Part shown: positions 15,852 to 25,661 of the stretch, piece after piece
How the letters are laid out: every line of letters begins with the position of its first letter
Numbering within the stretch: the stretch's first letter is position 1
The notes under the pieces: generated by a model
What the model saw: only the letters and a program-made list of their open reading frames with translations
Databases searched by the model: none
Told to the model about the DNA's origin: nothing
Translations under genes and position numbers: made by a program
Assembly (NCBI GenBank): GCA_017527205.1
Contig: JAFXQK010000056.1
Location: 51,670 to 115,669, forward strand
From: Lachnospiraceae bacterium
Lineage (GTDB): Bacteria; Bacillota; Clostridia; Lachnospirales; Lachnospiraceae
Length of the DNA: 64,000 bases
Reading direction: 5' to 3'

Positions 15852-18827
15852 ATGGCTTCGGCTTCTGGAAGAAATAGTTCAGGGAAGAAAAAGCTTCCTG
15901 CAAAGAGTACCGCATCTAGGGGAAGGACTAGCGGAAATAAGCCTGCCGCACCAAAGAAGAAAATTGATTATGAACAGGCAGTGAAAGACAGCGCAATGTA
16001 TCACGAGATCAGCCTGATCATTTTGTTTGTGGCAATGGTCTTTTTGTTCTTTTGCAATTTTGGCGTCATTGGTGCCGTTGGAAATGCCATCAGTAAGGTA
16101 ATGTTTGGACTGTTTGGTTTTACGGCCTACGTCGCTCCCATTTTATTATTTTTGGCATTGGCATTTTGGTATGCAAATCAGGGAAGTCCGACGGCAATTC
16201 GAAAGATGGTTGCCGCTGGGGTTCTGTTTTTGATGGTTGGAATTCTTTGCGAGCTGCTTACGAATAACGTAAAGACGATGACAAAGTATTCCGCAAAGAC
16301 GATTTACGCATTTTGTAGTACCTATCGCAAGGGTGGCGGTATTTTCGCGGGCAGTCTTGCCTATTTGATGCATCATAATCTCGAAACGATCGGAACGATT
16401 TTAATCGTCATTCTTCTGAGCATTATTTCCATCATTTTATTGACGGAACGTTCTATTTTGGACAGCATGAAAAACGGCAGTGAACGCCTTCGTGAAAAAA
16501 CCAGAGAGGATGCGGAGTTTCGTCGTGAGATTGCTCAGCGCCGTAAGGAAGAGCAGCTGACCATGCGTGAGTCCCGGGAAGAGGAACGAAGACTTCGCGA
16601 GCAGGAAAAGGAAGAAGAGCGCCGCATGCGCGCGGAGGTAAAGGAAAACGAGAAAATCCTTCGCATGGACAAGAAGGTAACGGGCGTCAGCGCCGATACC
16701 GAGCTAAGAAACGAAAAGCAAAACAGCAAAATGCGCGGCAAGAAGAATGACGTGCATGAGATTGTATATATGGAGGACGATCCGCAGGCAGAACAGGCAA
16801 ACGTAAATACTTACGGCATGTCGAATAACAACGTGAAACCTGCAGGAAATATCCACGAAATCCATACGGAGCAGCCGTATCAGGGCATTCCGGAGCCGAA
16901 GGTTGCGGGAAGAAGAGCGGAAGCTTCGGAGACGATTCGGCAGACTGCGACAATGCCTTCGATGAATGTTCAGTCGGCGCCTGTTTCAGCTACGCCTCCC
17001 GCTGCGGGACACGTCAGCGCGGCTGCTGCCATGCAGGCACAGGACAATGAAATTCTGGAAGCAAAGAAACGCATGGAGAGCCAGTTCCAAAGGGATCAAT
17101 ATGCGAGAAATGCAGAATCCGGTAGAGAACGGTTTGGACAAAAGGAAGGCGGCGTGCCACTTCCGAGAGAAGCCGAAAAGATTCAGGTTCACAGTGGCGG
17201 TCAAAGCACTGGAAATGGAGTTGGAGCATCAGGTTATCAAAATCCCACGCCGGTTAGAAAGGCGCCTGCAGGAGCAGACGGCGCATCGGCTGATCAGCAG
17301 ACGGCAAAGGAACTGAGTGCACCGCCGAAAAAGGTACCAAAGACCTATATGTTCCCGCCGCTTTCCAGATTGCAAAAGGGTGCGGCTGCTACGAATGATA
17401 ATAGTGCGGAGCTAAAGGAAACGGCGCTTCGACTGAGAGATACCTTACATACCTTTGGCGTCAACGTTACGATAACGGACATCAGCCAGGGACCTAGCGT
17501 TACAAGATATGAGCTTCAGCCAGAGCAGGGCGTCAAGGTTAGCAAGATTGTTGGACTTGCGGATGACATTAAACTGAATCTTGCCGCAACGGACATTCGT
17601 ATTGAGGCGCCAATTCCCGGAAAAGCGGCCATTGGCATCGAGGTTCCGAACAAGGAAAACATGATGGTTGCCCTGCGTGACCTCTTGGAGAGCAAGCAGT
17701 TTCAGGAGTTTGATTCCAAGCTGGCTTTTGCCGTTGGTAAAGACATTGCCGGACAGACTGTCGTGGCAGACATTGCAAAGATGCCGCACATGCTCATCGC
17801 AGGATCTACGGGCTCTGGTAAGTCCGTATGTATCAATACTTTGATCATGAGTATTTTGTACAAGGCGCATCCTGACGACGTAAAGCTGATCATGGTAGAC
17901 CCTAAGGTGGTTGAGCTTTCTGTTTACAATGGAATTCCTCATCTGCTGATTCCCGTAGTGACGGATCCGAAAAAAGCTTCTGCAGCCTTGCATTGGGCTG
18001 TTTCGGAGATGGAGGATCGTTATCGGAAATTCGCTGATTTCAACGTGCGTGACCTTAAGGGATACAATAAAAAGATTGAGAGCATGCAGGACAATGGCGA
18101 TGGCACGGCACCTAACAAGCTGCCGCAAATCGTGATTATCGTAGATGAGCTTGCAGATCTGATGATGGTAAGTCCTGGAGAGGTTGAGGAATCCATCTGT
18201 CGTCTGGCACAGCTTGCAAGAGCCTGCGGAATTCATTTGATCATTGCGACACAGAGGCCCAGCGTTGACGTCATTACCGGTTTGATTAAGGCAAACATGC
18301 CAAGCCGCGTGGCCTTTGCGGTATCTTCCGGAGTAGACTCCAGAACCATTCTTGACATGGTTGGCGCCGAGAAGCTATTAGGTAAGGGCGACATGCTCTT
18401 TTATCCGCAGGGCTATTCAAAGCCTGCACGAATTCAGGGCGCATTTGTTTCTGACAAGGAAGTAAGCGACGTCGTTGACTTCTTAAAGAATCAGATGATT
18501 GGAAATACCTATGCCGAGGATATTGAAGAGAAGATTAAAAACATGGGGAGCGGCAATGGCTCTTCCGGCAGTGGCTCCTCCTCGAGTTCCAATTCAGGAC
18601 TGGATGAGTATTTTGAGGAAGCCGGAAGGTTTGTCATTGAAAACATGGATAAGAACAAGGCATCCGTAGGAAGCCTGCAAAGACTATTGAAAATTGGGTT
18701 TAACAGAGCAGCCAGAATCATGGATCAGTTATGTGAATATGGCGTAGTTGGCGAATCGGAAGGGACAAAGGCACGAAAGGTGCTGATGACCATGGAACAA
18801 TTTGAACAACTGCTAGAGACTCTATAG
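15852..18827 (+). CDS. ftsK: DNA translocase FtsK/SpoIIIE
   Basis: 991 residues. A basic N-terminus is followed by four or five membrane helices (about 50-200), then a charged coiled-coil linker (215-300), a low-complexity linker to about residue 490, and the motor domain. The motor has YELQPEQGVKVSKI (alpha domain), Walker A GSTGSGKS at about 651-658 and Walker B IVIIVDELADLM, then a Gly/Ser linker and a C-terminal winged-helix gamma domain (ASVGSLQRLLKIGFNRAARI) that reads KOPS/SRS-type polarity sequences. It pumps chromosomal DNA through the division or sporulation septum. The single copy seen here could serve either role. The fhs gene follows after 24 bp. Confidence 0.96.
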   Translation: MASASGRNSSGKKKLPAKSTASRGRTSGNKPAAPKKKIDYEQAVKDSAMYHEISLIILFVAMVFLFFCNFGVIGAVGNAISKVMFGLFGFTAYVAPILLFLALAFWYANQGSPTAIRKMVAAGVLFLMVGILCELLTNNVKTMTKYSAKTIYAFCSTYRKGGGIFAGSLAYLMHHNLETIGTILIVILLSIISIILLTERSILDSMKNGSERLREKTREDAEFRREIAQRRKEEQLTMRESREEERRLREQEKEEERRMRAEVKENEKILRMDKKVTGVSADTELRNEKQNSKMRGKKNDVHEIVYMEDDPQAEQANVNTYGMSNNNVKPAGNIHEIHTEQPYQGIPEPKVAGRRAEASETIRQTATMPSMNVQSAPVSATPPAAGHVSAAAAMQAQDNEILEAKKRMESQFQRDQYARNAESGRERFGQKEGGVPLPREAEKIQVHSGGQSTGNGVGASGYQNPTPVRKAPAGADGASADQQTAKELSAPPKKVPKTYMFPPLSRLQKGAAATNDNSAELKETALRLRDTLHTFGVNVTITDISQGPSVTRYELQPEQGVKVSKIVGLADDIKLNLAATDIRIEAPIPGKAAIGIEVPNKENMMVALRDLLESKQFQEFDSKLAFAVGKDIAGQTVVADIAKMPHMLIAGSTGSGKSVCINTLIMSILYKAHPDDVKLIMVDPKVVELSVYNGIPHLLIPVVTDPKKASAALHWAVSEMEDRYRKFADFNVRDLKGYNKKIESMQDNGDGTAPNKLPQIVIIVDELADLMMVSPGEVEESICRLAQLARACGIHLIIATQRPSVDVITGLIKANMPSRVAFAVSSGVDSRTILDMVGAEKLLGKGDMLFYPQGYSKPARIQGAFVSDKEVSDVVDFLKNQMIGNTYAEDIEEKIKNMGSGNGSSGSGSSSSSNSGLDEYFEEAGRFVIENMDKNKASVGSLQRLLKIGFNRAARIMDQLCEYGVVGESEGTKARKVLMTMEQFEQLLETL

Positions 18828-18851
18828 TTTGTAAAGATAGTGAGGACAAAA

Positions 18852-20522
18852 ATGAAGACAGATATTGAAATCGCACAGGAAGCTGTGATGAAACCAATTA
18901 CGGAGATTGCGGCTAAGCTTGACATTACGCCCGATGATCTGGAGCTTTACGGGAAATATAAGGCGAAGATTTCTGAAGAATTTCTTCAAAAAATTCAGGA
19001 TCGCCCGAATGGGAAGCTGATTCTGATGACCGCCATCAATCCGACGCCAGCAGGAGAAGGGAAGACAACGACGACCGTTGGTCTTGGTGAGGCTTTTGGC
19101 AGAATGGGAAAGAAGGCCGTTATCGCGCTTCGCGAGCCCTCCCTTGGTCCTTGCTTTGGTATTAAGGGCGGCGCGGCTGGCGGTGGCTATGCACAGGTGG
19201 TTCCCATGGAGGAGTTAAATCTTCACTTTACGGGTGACTTCCACGCGATTACTTCTGCAAATAATCTGCTTGCTGCGCTTTTGGACAACTCTTTACAGCA
19301 AGGGAATCCTTTGAATATTGATCCACGTCAGGTCGTTTGGAAGCGGTGTCTTGACATGAATGACCGCGCCCTGAGAAACATTATTGTTGGCATGGGCGGA
19401 AAGACGGAGGGCGTCGTTCGTGAGGATCATTTTGTCATTACCGTGGCAAGTGAAATCATGGCGATTCTTTGTCTTGCGGCGGACATGAAGGACTTAAAGG
19501 AGCGTCTGTCTAAGATAGTCGTTGCTTATACCTATCAGGGAGAGCCTGTTACGGCAGGAGACCTCAAGGCCGTTGGGTCCATGGCTGCGCTGCTTAAGGA
19601 TGCCATGAAGCCAAATATTATTCAGACCTTAGAGCATACGCCTGCATTGGTTCACGGCGGACCCTTTGCAAACATTGCACATGGATGCAATTCCGTAAGA
19701 GCGACAAAGGCAGCCTTAAAGATGGCGGATTATGTGGTTACGGAGGCAGGCTTCGGCGCGGATCTTGGCGCGGAAAAGTTCTTTGACGTAAAGTGCCGCA
19801 TGGCAGGCTTAAAGCCAGATGCGGTTGTTTTGGTTGCTACCATTCGGGCCTTAAAGTACAATGGCGGCGTTCCTAAGGCAGAGCTTTCCACAGAGAACAT
19901 GGATGCGTTAAAGAAGGGCATCGTTAATCTGGAGAAGCACATTGAAAACCTCCAAAAGTATGACGTTCCCGTAGTCGTGACGCTGAATTCTTTTGTGACG
20001 GATACCGAGGCAGAGACCTCCTACGTAAAGAAGTTCTGTGAGGAGAGAGGGTGTGAATTTGCCCTGTCAGAGGTTTGGGCGAAGGGCGGAGAGGGCGGTA
20101 TCGCTCTTGCCGAGAAGGTGCTAAAGACCTTAGAAGAGAAGGAAAGTCATTTCCATCCCTTGTATTCCGATGAATTAAGTCTGACAGAAAAAATTGAAAC
20201 GGTTGCCAAGGAGATTTATGGTGCGGGAAGCGTAAAATATGCACCTGTTGCCGTAAAACAGCTGAAAAAGTTAGAGGAGCTTGGTTTTGGAAACATGCCT
20301 GTCTGCATGGCTAAGACGCAGTATTCGTTGTCTGACGACGCAACGCTTCTCGGAAGACCGACTGGCTTTGAAATGAACGTAAGAGAAGTTTATGTTTCAG
20401 CAGGTGCAGGCTTCGTCGTAGTACTGACTGGAACGGTCATGACCATGCCTGGATTATCTAAGAGCCCTGCTGCTTATAATATTGACGTAAATGATGAAGG
20501 AAAGATTACGGGATTGTTCTAA
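18852..20522 (+). CDS. fhs: formate--tetrahydrofolate ligase
   Basis: 556 residues, exactly the usual family length when started at ATG 18852 (behind GTGAGGA); a GTG at 18840 would add four residues and overlaps the ribosome-binding site. The P-loop [17 protein letters not shown] is near residue 60. [20 protein letters not shown] and [12 protein letters not shown] are hallmark motifs. It makes 10-formyl-THF from formate, ATP and THF, feeding purine synthesis or acting in the methyl branch of reductive acetogenesis. It is followed by folD, the next enzyme of the one-carbon pathway, which also has a promoter of its own. Confidence 0.98.
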   Translation: MKTDIEIAQEAVMKPITEIAAKLDITPDDLELYGKYKAKISEEFLQKIQDRPNGKLILMTAINPTPAGEGKTTTTVGLGEAFGRMGKKAVIALREPSLGPCFGIKGGAAGGGYAQVVPMEELNLHFTGDFHAITSANNLLAALLDNSLQQGNPLNIDPRQVVWKRCLDMNDRALRNIIVGMGGKTEGVVREDHFVITVASEIMAILCLAADMKDLKERLSKIVVAYTYQGEPVTAGDLKAVGSMAALLKDAMKPNIIQTLEHTPALVHGGPFANIAHGCNSVRATKAALKMADYVVTEAGFGADLGAEKFFDVKCRMAGLKPDAVVLVATIRALKYNGGVPKAELSTENMDALKKGIVNLEKHIENLQKYDVPVVVTLNSFVTDTEAETSYVKKFCEERGCEFALSEVWAKGGEGGIALAEKVLKTLEEKESHFHPLYSDELSLTEKIETVAKEIYGAGSVKYAPVAVKQLKKLEELGFGNMPVCMAKTQYSLSDDATLLGRPTGFEMNVREVYVSAGAGFVVVLTGTVMTMPGLSKSPAAYNIDVNDEGKITGLF

Positions 20523-20528
20523 TTTTAC

Positions 20529-20557
20529 TTGAAAAAATTCTCAATAATAGGTACAAT
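20529..20557 (+). promoter_or_regulatory. promoter of folD
   Basis: TTGAAA (20529-20534), 17-bp spacer, TACAAT (20552-20557), starting seven bases after the fhs stop. It would give folD a transcript independent of fhs. Confidence 0.55.
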
Positions 20558-20615
20558 ATTGAATGACAAAAAATTAACAGGCTTATGTCGCACAAACAAT
20601 ACGGAGGGAAACGGG

Positions 20616-21464
20616 ATGCCGACAATTATTGATGGAAAAGCAATTTCTACTCAGATTAAGGATGAACTGAAGGAAGCTGTTGCGCAGATGAAGGCGAAGG
20701 GGATTACGCTTTGCCTTGCCGTGATTCAGGTAGGTGCGGATCCTGCCTCCTGTGTGTACGTTCGAAATAAAAAGAAGGCTTGTGAATACATAGGCATCGA
20801 ATCCCTTTCCTATGAACTTCCTGAGGAGACGACGCAGGAGGAGCTTTTGAATATCATTCAGGAATTAAATGCAAGAAAGGACGTCAATGGCATTTTGGTT
20901 CAGCTTCCTCTGCCAAAGGGATTGGATGAGGAGAAGATTTTGGATGCCATTGATCCTTTGAAGGACGTGGATGGCTTCCATCCCATGAATGTCGGAAATC
21001 TTAGCATTGGCAGAAAGGGCTTTGTTTCCTGTACGCCCGCCGGCGTCATTCAATTATTGAAGCGCTCCGGCATTTCCATCGAGGGAAAGGAATGCGTTGT
21101 TGTTGGTCGAAGCAATATCGTTGGTAAGCCCATGAGTATGTTACTTCTTCGTGAAAACGGAACAGTGACAACGGCGCATAGTCGTACAAAGAACCTTCAA
21201 GAGGTAACAAAAAGGGCGGACATTCTTGTGGCGGCCGTTGGAAAGCCTCGCATGATTACTGCTGATTACGTTAAAGAAGGAGCCGTAGTCATTGACGTCG
21301 GCATCCATAGAAATGAAGACAACAAATTGTGTGGCGACGTGGATTATGAGAGCGTTGCACCGAAATGTAGTGCCATTACGCCAGTTCCCGGAGGCGTAGG
21401 CCCCATGACCATTGCCATGTTGATGAAAAACTGTGTGGAATCTTATTCCCTGCAAAATCAGTAA
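20616..21464 (+). CDS. folD: methylene-THF dehydrogenase / methenyl-THF cyclohydrolase
   Basis: 282 residues from ATG 20616, with GGAGGG upstream; the frame extends further 5' but without homology. Catalytic YVRNKKKACEYIGI (the Tyr and Lys of the active site) lies near residues 50-62. GILVQLPLPKGLD and VDGFHPMNVG follow, and the NAD(P)-binding VVVGRSNIVGKPMSMLL is near residue 165. It interconverts methylene-, methenyl- and 10-formyl-THF, downstream of Fhs. The next gene, a zinc-ribbon protein, follows after 18 bp and may be co-transcribed. Confidence 0.97.
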   Translation: MPTIIDGKAISTQIKDELKEAVAQMKAKGITLCLAVIQVGADPASCVYVRNKKKACEYIGIESLSYELPEETTQEELLNIIQELNARKDVNGILVQLPLPKGLDEEKILDAIDPLKDVDGFHPMNVGNLSIGRKGFVSCTPAGVIQLLKRSGISIEGKECVVVGRSNIVGKPMSMLLLRENGTVTTAHSRTKNLQEVTKRADILVAAVGKPRMITADYVKEGAVVIDVGIHRNEDNKLCGDVDYESVAPKCSAITPVPGGVGPMTIAMLMKNCVESYSLQNQ

Positions 21465-21482
21465 AATCGGAGGAGAGAGGAA

Positions 21483-22367
21483 ATGCGTTGCCCAAAATGT
21501 GGGGCGGAGCTTCCTGATGGGTTCCTGTACTGCGAAAAGTGTGGGGAAGAAATACACGTCGTTCCGGATTATGATCCAACCTTGGACGTTGCCATTGACG
21601 TAGAAGGGACTGCGGAGGGCGCAGAGCTGGAAATAACGGAAAAAAAGAATCCTGCAGATCATAGAAAGCTACGTCAATATGCTCTCAGGGCATTGATTGG
21701 CATTTTGACGATTGCGGTAATCATCTTAATCATTATTACAAAGCTCAACATAGCACATGAGAATTCAGCCACCTATCAAATCGCCATGGCCGTAAAGTAT
21801 CGTGGCATGGGAGAATATGACAAGGCGATTGCCTGTTATTCGAAGGCAATAGAATTAGAGCAGGATGACGTCGGACTGCTGACGGATGTTGCAGAGGTTT
21901 ATTACCTGAAAAATGACGAAGCGTGGTACGAAGTCACGCTAAAGCGAGTGCTATATCATCCGGAGGCTACGGATGCCCAGAAGAAATGGGCAAGGGAAAT
22001 GCTAATTCCCCTTATGATTAAAAAGGGCGATTTTGAGATGGTTTACAAGCTCCTAAAGGACAGCGGAGACGATAATCTCATTGCTGCGTATCAAGAGTAC
22101 GTGGCTCCAAAGCCGAGCTTTTCCCTGATGGAAGGAACCTATGAGGACATTCAGTCCCTGACAATTACCTCCTATGCGGAGGGGAAGATCTATTATTCCA
22201 TGGATGGAACCGTGCCGGGAGAAACCAGCAAACCATATACCATGCCAATTGTTCTTGATTTTGGAACGGTTACGATCAAGGCTTGCCTGATCAATTCCTA
22301 TGGCGTAAAGAGTGACGTTACGGAGGCAACCTACGTCATTCAGTTACCGGAAAATGCCAGCAAATAG
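21483..22367 (+). CDS. zinc-ribbon, TPR and Fn3-associated-domain membrane protein
   Basis: 294 residues, ATG behind GGAGGAGAGG. It starts with a zinc ribbon (CPKCGAELPDGFLYCEKCG). An acidic linker and one membrane helix (about 66-88) follow, then two TPR-like helical pairs (YRGMGEYDKAIACYSKAIEL and the next), and a C-terminal beta domain with IYYSMDGTVPGETSKPY. The last motif is typical of chitobiase C-terminal/Fn3-associated domains found in cell-surface proteins. The zinc ribbon should be cytosolic and the TPR and beta domain extracellular. The function is not known. The combination suggests a bridge between a cytosolic sensor and the wall. Confidence 0.75.
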   Translation: MRCPKCGAELPDGFLYCEKCGEEIHVVPDYDPTLDVAIDVEGTAEGAELEITEKKNPADHRKLRQYALRALIGILTIAVIILIIITKLNIAHENSATYQIAMAVKYRGMGEYDKAIACYSKAIELEQDDVGLLTDVAEVYYLKNDEAWYEVTLKRVLYHPEATDAQKKWAREMLIPLMIKKGDFEMVYKLLKDSGDDNLIAAYQEYVAPKPSFSLMEGTYEDIQSLTITSYAEGKIYYSMDGTVPGETSKPYTMPIVLDFGTVTIKACLINSYGVKSDVTEATYVIQLPENASK

Positions 22368-22429
22368 GAAAAACAAAAGAGCATTATGTAAGTAACAATA
22401 TAATCCTAAAAAGGGTGGAGAGGTGGAGT

Positions 22430-23308
22430 ATGTACAAGATTTTAAAGAAACAGGAATTGACGACAAACATTTATCTGATGGACGTTGAGGCTCCCAGAGT
22501 AGCCGAAAAATGTCTTCCGGGCCAATTTGTCATCGTGCGAATGGACAAGGATGCCGAGAGAATTCCTCTGACCATTTGTGACTATGATCGCAAGGCAGGA
22601 ACGATTACCATCGTATTCCAGACTGTTGGTGCTGGAACCAATATGATGGCAGAGCTGAACGAGGGAGATAGCTTCCATGATTTTGTAGGACCTCTCGGAT
22701 GCCCCTCAGAGCTTATAAAGGAAGATTTGGATAGCCTCAAGCAGAAGAAGATTTTGTTCGTTGCCGGCGGCGTTGGAACTGCTCCCGTATATCCTCAGGT
22801 GAAATGGTTAAAGGAGAATGGCGTCAACGCTGACGTCATTATGGGTAGTAAAACGAAGGATCTCTTGATTCTGGAAAAGGAGATGGCGGCTGTCGCAGGA
22901 AATCTCTATATTACCACGGATGACGGATCCTATGGAAGAAGCGGCATGGTAACCCAGACGATCAAGGATTTGGTTGCAGAGGGAAATCATTATGACGTTT
23001 GCATTGCCATTGGTCCCATGATCATGATGAAGTTTGTTTGTCTCCTGACCAAGGAGCTTGAAATTCCTACCGTTGTCAGCCTGAATCCCATCATGGTAGA
23101 TGGCACGGGCATGTGTGGTGCCTGCAGAGTAACGGTTGGCGGCAAGGTCAAATTTGCATGTGTTGATGGACCGGAATTTGACGGCCATCAGGTGAACTTT
23201 GATGAAGCCATGAGAAGACAGACCATCTATAAAACCGAGGAAGGTCGCGCCATGCTTGCATTGCAGGAGGGCGATACTCATCACGGCGGATGCGGTAACT
23301 GCAATTAA
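22430..23308 (+). CDS. NfnA-like FAD/NAD-binding ferredoxin:NADP oxidoreductase subunit
   Basis: 292 residues from ATG 22430 (behind GGTGGAG). An N-terminal FAD-binding barrel (PGQFVIVRMD, RIPLTICDYD, FQTVGAGTNMM) is followed by an NAD(P)-binding domain (FVAGGVGTAPVYPQ) and a C-terminal [2Fe-2S] cluster region (GMCGACRVTV and a later FACVDGPEFDG). It ends HHGGCGNCN. It is homologous to PyrK and to sulfide dehydrogenase beta subunits. With the next gene it forms the NfnAB or SudAB pair, which in anaerobes couples NADH and ferredoxin oxidation to NADP+ reduction by electron bifurcation. Gene order and a 35-bp gap support one operon. Confidence 0.88.
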   Translation: MYKILKKQELTTNIYLMDVEAPRVAEKCLPGQFVIVRMDKDAERIPLTICDYDRKAGTITIVFQTVGAGTNMMAELNEGDSFHDFVGPLGCPSELIKEDLDSLKQKKILFVAGGVGTAPVYPQVKWLKENGVNADVIMGSKTKDLLILEKEMAAVAGNLYITTDDGSYGRSGMVTQTIKDLVAEGNHYDVCIAIGPMIMMKFVCLLTKELEIPTVVSLNPIMVDGTGMCGACRVTVGGKVKFACVDGPEFDGHQVNFDEAMRRQTIYKTEEGRAMLALQEGDTHHGGCGNCN

Positions 23309-23343
23309 TCGAAAACTCTGGAAAGGATAATGGTGAATAGAAA

Positions 23344-24726
23344 ATGGACGTTATGACAAAGGTTCCGGTAAGGGAGCAGGATGCCAAGGAGAGAGCAACC
23401 AACTTTGCTGAGGTTTGTCTTGGCTATAATATGGAGGAGGCACAGTGCGAGGCTTCCAGATGTATCAACTGTAAAAACGCACAATGCATAAAGGGATGTC
23501 CCGTAGCGATTGACATTCCCGCATTCATTCATGAAGTGAAAGAAGGAAATATTGAGAAGGCATATCAGATCATCAGCGAATCAAGCGCACTTCCCGCCGT
23601 ATGTGGTCGTGTTTGTCCTCAGGAGAGCCAGTGTGAAGGAAAATGTATTCGCGGCATTAAGGGTGATCCTATTTCCATTGGAAAGCTGGAGCGTTTTGTG
23701 GCTGACTGGGCTAGAGAGAACGGAATTAAGCCTCAGGGAGCAACGGAGAAGAAGGGAAAGAGCGTTGCAGTCATCGGTTCCGGCCCTGCAGGTCTGACCT
23801 GTGCAGGAGACCTTGCCAAGATGGGATATGACGTTACTATTTTTGAAGCATTGCATGAGGCAGGCGGCGTTCTTGTCTATGGTATTCCTGAGTTCCGTCT
23901 TCCGAAGGAAGCAGTTGTAGCTAAGGAAATTGAAAACGTAAAGTCTCTTGGCGTTAAGATTGAAACAAACGTAGTCATCGGTAAGTCCGTAACAATTGAC
24001 GAACTGATGGATAAGGAAGGGTTCTCAGCCGTATTTATCGGATCTGGCGCAGGACTTCCGAAGTTTATGGGTATCCCTGGTGAGAACTCCAATGGCGTTT
24101 TCTCCGCGAATGAATATCTGACCAGAAGCAATCTGATGAAGGCATTTAATCCTGCTTCCCCGACTCCTATCATGAGAGGAAAAAAGGTTGCAGTCGTTGG
24201 CGGCGGTAACGTAGCCATGGATGCTGCAAGAACGGCACTTCGTCTTGGCGCTGAGGTACATATTGTTTACAGAAGAAGTGAGGAAGAACTCCCCGCGAGA
24301 GTGGAAGAAGTACATCACGCTAAGGAAGAGGGCATCATCTTTGATCTTCTGACCAATCCCACCGAGATTCTCGCTGATGAGAAGGGCTGGGTAACTGGAA
24401 TGAAGTGCATTAAAATGGAGCTCGGCGAGCCGGATGAATCTGGCAGACGTCGTCCTGTTGAGGTACCCGGTTCTGAGTTCGTCATGGAGCTGGATACCGT
24501 GATCATGTCTCTGGGTACTTCACCGAATCCATTGATTTCTTCCACAACGGAAGGTCTTGAGACCAATAGATGGAAGTGTATCGTTGCAGATGAGGAGAAT
24601 GGAAAGACAACGAAGGAAGGCGTATATGCAGGCGGAGATGCCGTAACTGGCGCAGCTACCGTAATTCTTGCCATGGGGGCTGGCAAGGCTGCTGCAAAGG
24701 GCATTGATGAGTATCTGAGCAAATAA
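23344..24726 (+). CDS. NfnB-like NADPH oxidoreductase (glutamate synthase small-subunit homologue)
   Basis: 460 residues. The N-terminal cysteine-rich domain (ASRCINCKNAQCIKGCPV, then VCGRVCPQESQCEGKC) binds two [4Fe-4S] clusters. FAD-binding GSGPAGLTCAGDLAKMG is near residue 145 and NADPH-binding VVGGGNVAMDAARTALRLG near 283. Such proteins are often annotated GltA/GltD. The adjacent NfnA-type gene and the absence of a large glutamate synthase subunit favour the NfnB role in bifurcating transhydrogenation. That would link NADH, NADPH and ferredoxin pools and complement Rex and the [FeFe] hydrogenase of this window. Confidence 0.9.
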   Translation: MDVMTKVPVREQDAKERATNFAEVCLGYNMEEAQCEASRCINCKNAQCIKGCPVAIDIPAFIHEVKEGNIEKAYQIISESSALPAVCGRVCPQESQCEGKCIRGIKGDPISIGKLERFVADWARENGIKPQGATEKKGKSVAVIGSGPAGLTCAGDLAKMGYDVTIFEALHEAGGVLVYGIPEFRLPKEAVVAKEIENVKSLGVKIETNVVIGKSVTIDELMDKEGFSAVFIGSGAGLPKFMGIPGENSNGVFSANEYLTRSNLMKAFNPASPTPIMRGKKVAVVGGGNVAMDAARTALRLGAEVHIVYRRSEEELPARVEEVHHAKEEGIIFDLLTNPTEILADEKGWVTGMKCIKMELGEPDESGRRRPVEVPGSEFVMELDTVIMSLGTSPNPLISSTTEGLETNRWKCIVADEENGKTTKEGVYAGGDAVTGAATVILAMGAGKAAAKGIDEYLSK

Positions 24727-24776
24727 ATTGATTAACTTAGACTGTTTTACTTACGGAAGAAAGGCGGATTAGGGGT

Positions 24777-25655
24777 ATGGCTTGGTGTCCGGTTTGTAAG
24801 AATGAGTATCGTCCAGGAATTAAGGTTTGCGCAGATTGTGGAGCAGAGCTGGTAGAAAAGCTGGACGACAACCCCAAAACAGTTATGCTGTTTGGGGATA
24901 AGGAGGTATTGGGAGAGCTAAATGAATTTCTGAAGGCAAATGGCATTCAAAGCGGCGACGTTTTATACGTACCCGAGAAGGATGCCTTCTGCCTGCAAGT
25001 ATTAGAGACGGAAGTAAAAAGGGCTAGTGAACTTGCACAGGTATATCATAATGAGCGCACGAGCCGGATGCAAAAAAAGGCACAGGAAGAGTTTGTCGCA
25101 AATGCTACGCCTGAACAATTGGAAGCCATGAAAAAAATGGCTGCCGCACAGGCGGCGAGAGGTCATGCCTCTAACGTATATGAAAGCAGTCAGAAGAAAA
25201 TGGAGGAGAATAAAGCATCTGCCTGGAGTCTTATTCTGATTGGAGGCGTCGGCATTGTCCTGATCATCCTTTGCCTTACCGGGGTAATTCCTGTTCTTGG
25301 TGCCTTTAAGGGAGCATATTTGTTCTTTGGAGTCATGGGAGCTCTGTGCGTGCTGTTCCTGATCATGGGCTTTGTGTCCTTCCGAAACGCAAAAGGCTTT
25401 GAAAAGGACGTAGAGTCAGAAAACAGCCTGAAGGCCTCTTTGAAGGAATGGTGTAAGGAGAATCTTAGGGGCGAGGATATTGACCGTTATATTAAAATGC
25501 GCGATCCGAGCCTTGAAGGAGAGTCCCTGTTCTTCCCGAGAAATGAACTGATTAAGGCCAGAATCAATCATCAGTTCATGAATCTGGATCAGGAGTTCTT
25601 GGAACGATTCGTAGACGACGTTGTTTATGAGATGGTTTTTCCGGATGATAAGTAA
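24777..25655 (+). CDS. zinc-ribbon membrane protein of unknown function
   Basis: 292 residues. An N-terminal zinc ribbon (CPVCKNEYRPGIKVCADCG) is followed by a small alpha/beta segment, a charged helix rich in Lys, Glu and Met, and two membrane helices (about 143-165 and 178-200). A hydrophilic C-terminal domain with FPRNELIKARINHQFM ends the protein. No catalytic motif is recognised. Proteins of this plan recur in Lachnospiraceae but have no assigned role. The ribosome-binding site (AGGGG directly before ATG) is poorly spaced, so the start is less sure than in neighbouring genes. The stop lies seven bases before rlmH, suggesting co-transcription. Confidence 0.7.
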   Translation: MAWCPVCKNEYRPGIKVCADCGAELVEKLDDNPKTVMLFGDKEVLGELNEFLKANGIQSGDVLYVPEKDAFCLQVLETEVKRASELAQVYHNERTSRMQKKAQEEFVANATPEQLEAMKKMAAAQAARGHASNVYESSQKKMEENKASAWSLILIGGVGIVLIILCLTGVIPVLGAFKGAYLFFGVMGALCVLFLIMGFVSFRNAKGFEKDVESENSLKASLKEWCKENLRGEDIDRYIKMRDPSLEGESLFFPRNELIKARINHQFMNLDQEFLERFVDDVVYEMVFPDDK

Positions 25656-25661
25656 AACAAG

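Noticed and set aside
20523..20615. THF riboswitch between fhs and folD
   Set aside because: The 93-bp gap holds a promoter and a ribosome-binding site but none of the conserved THF aptamer segments.
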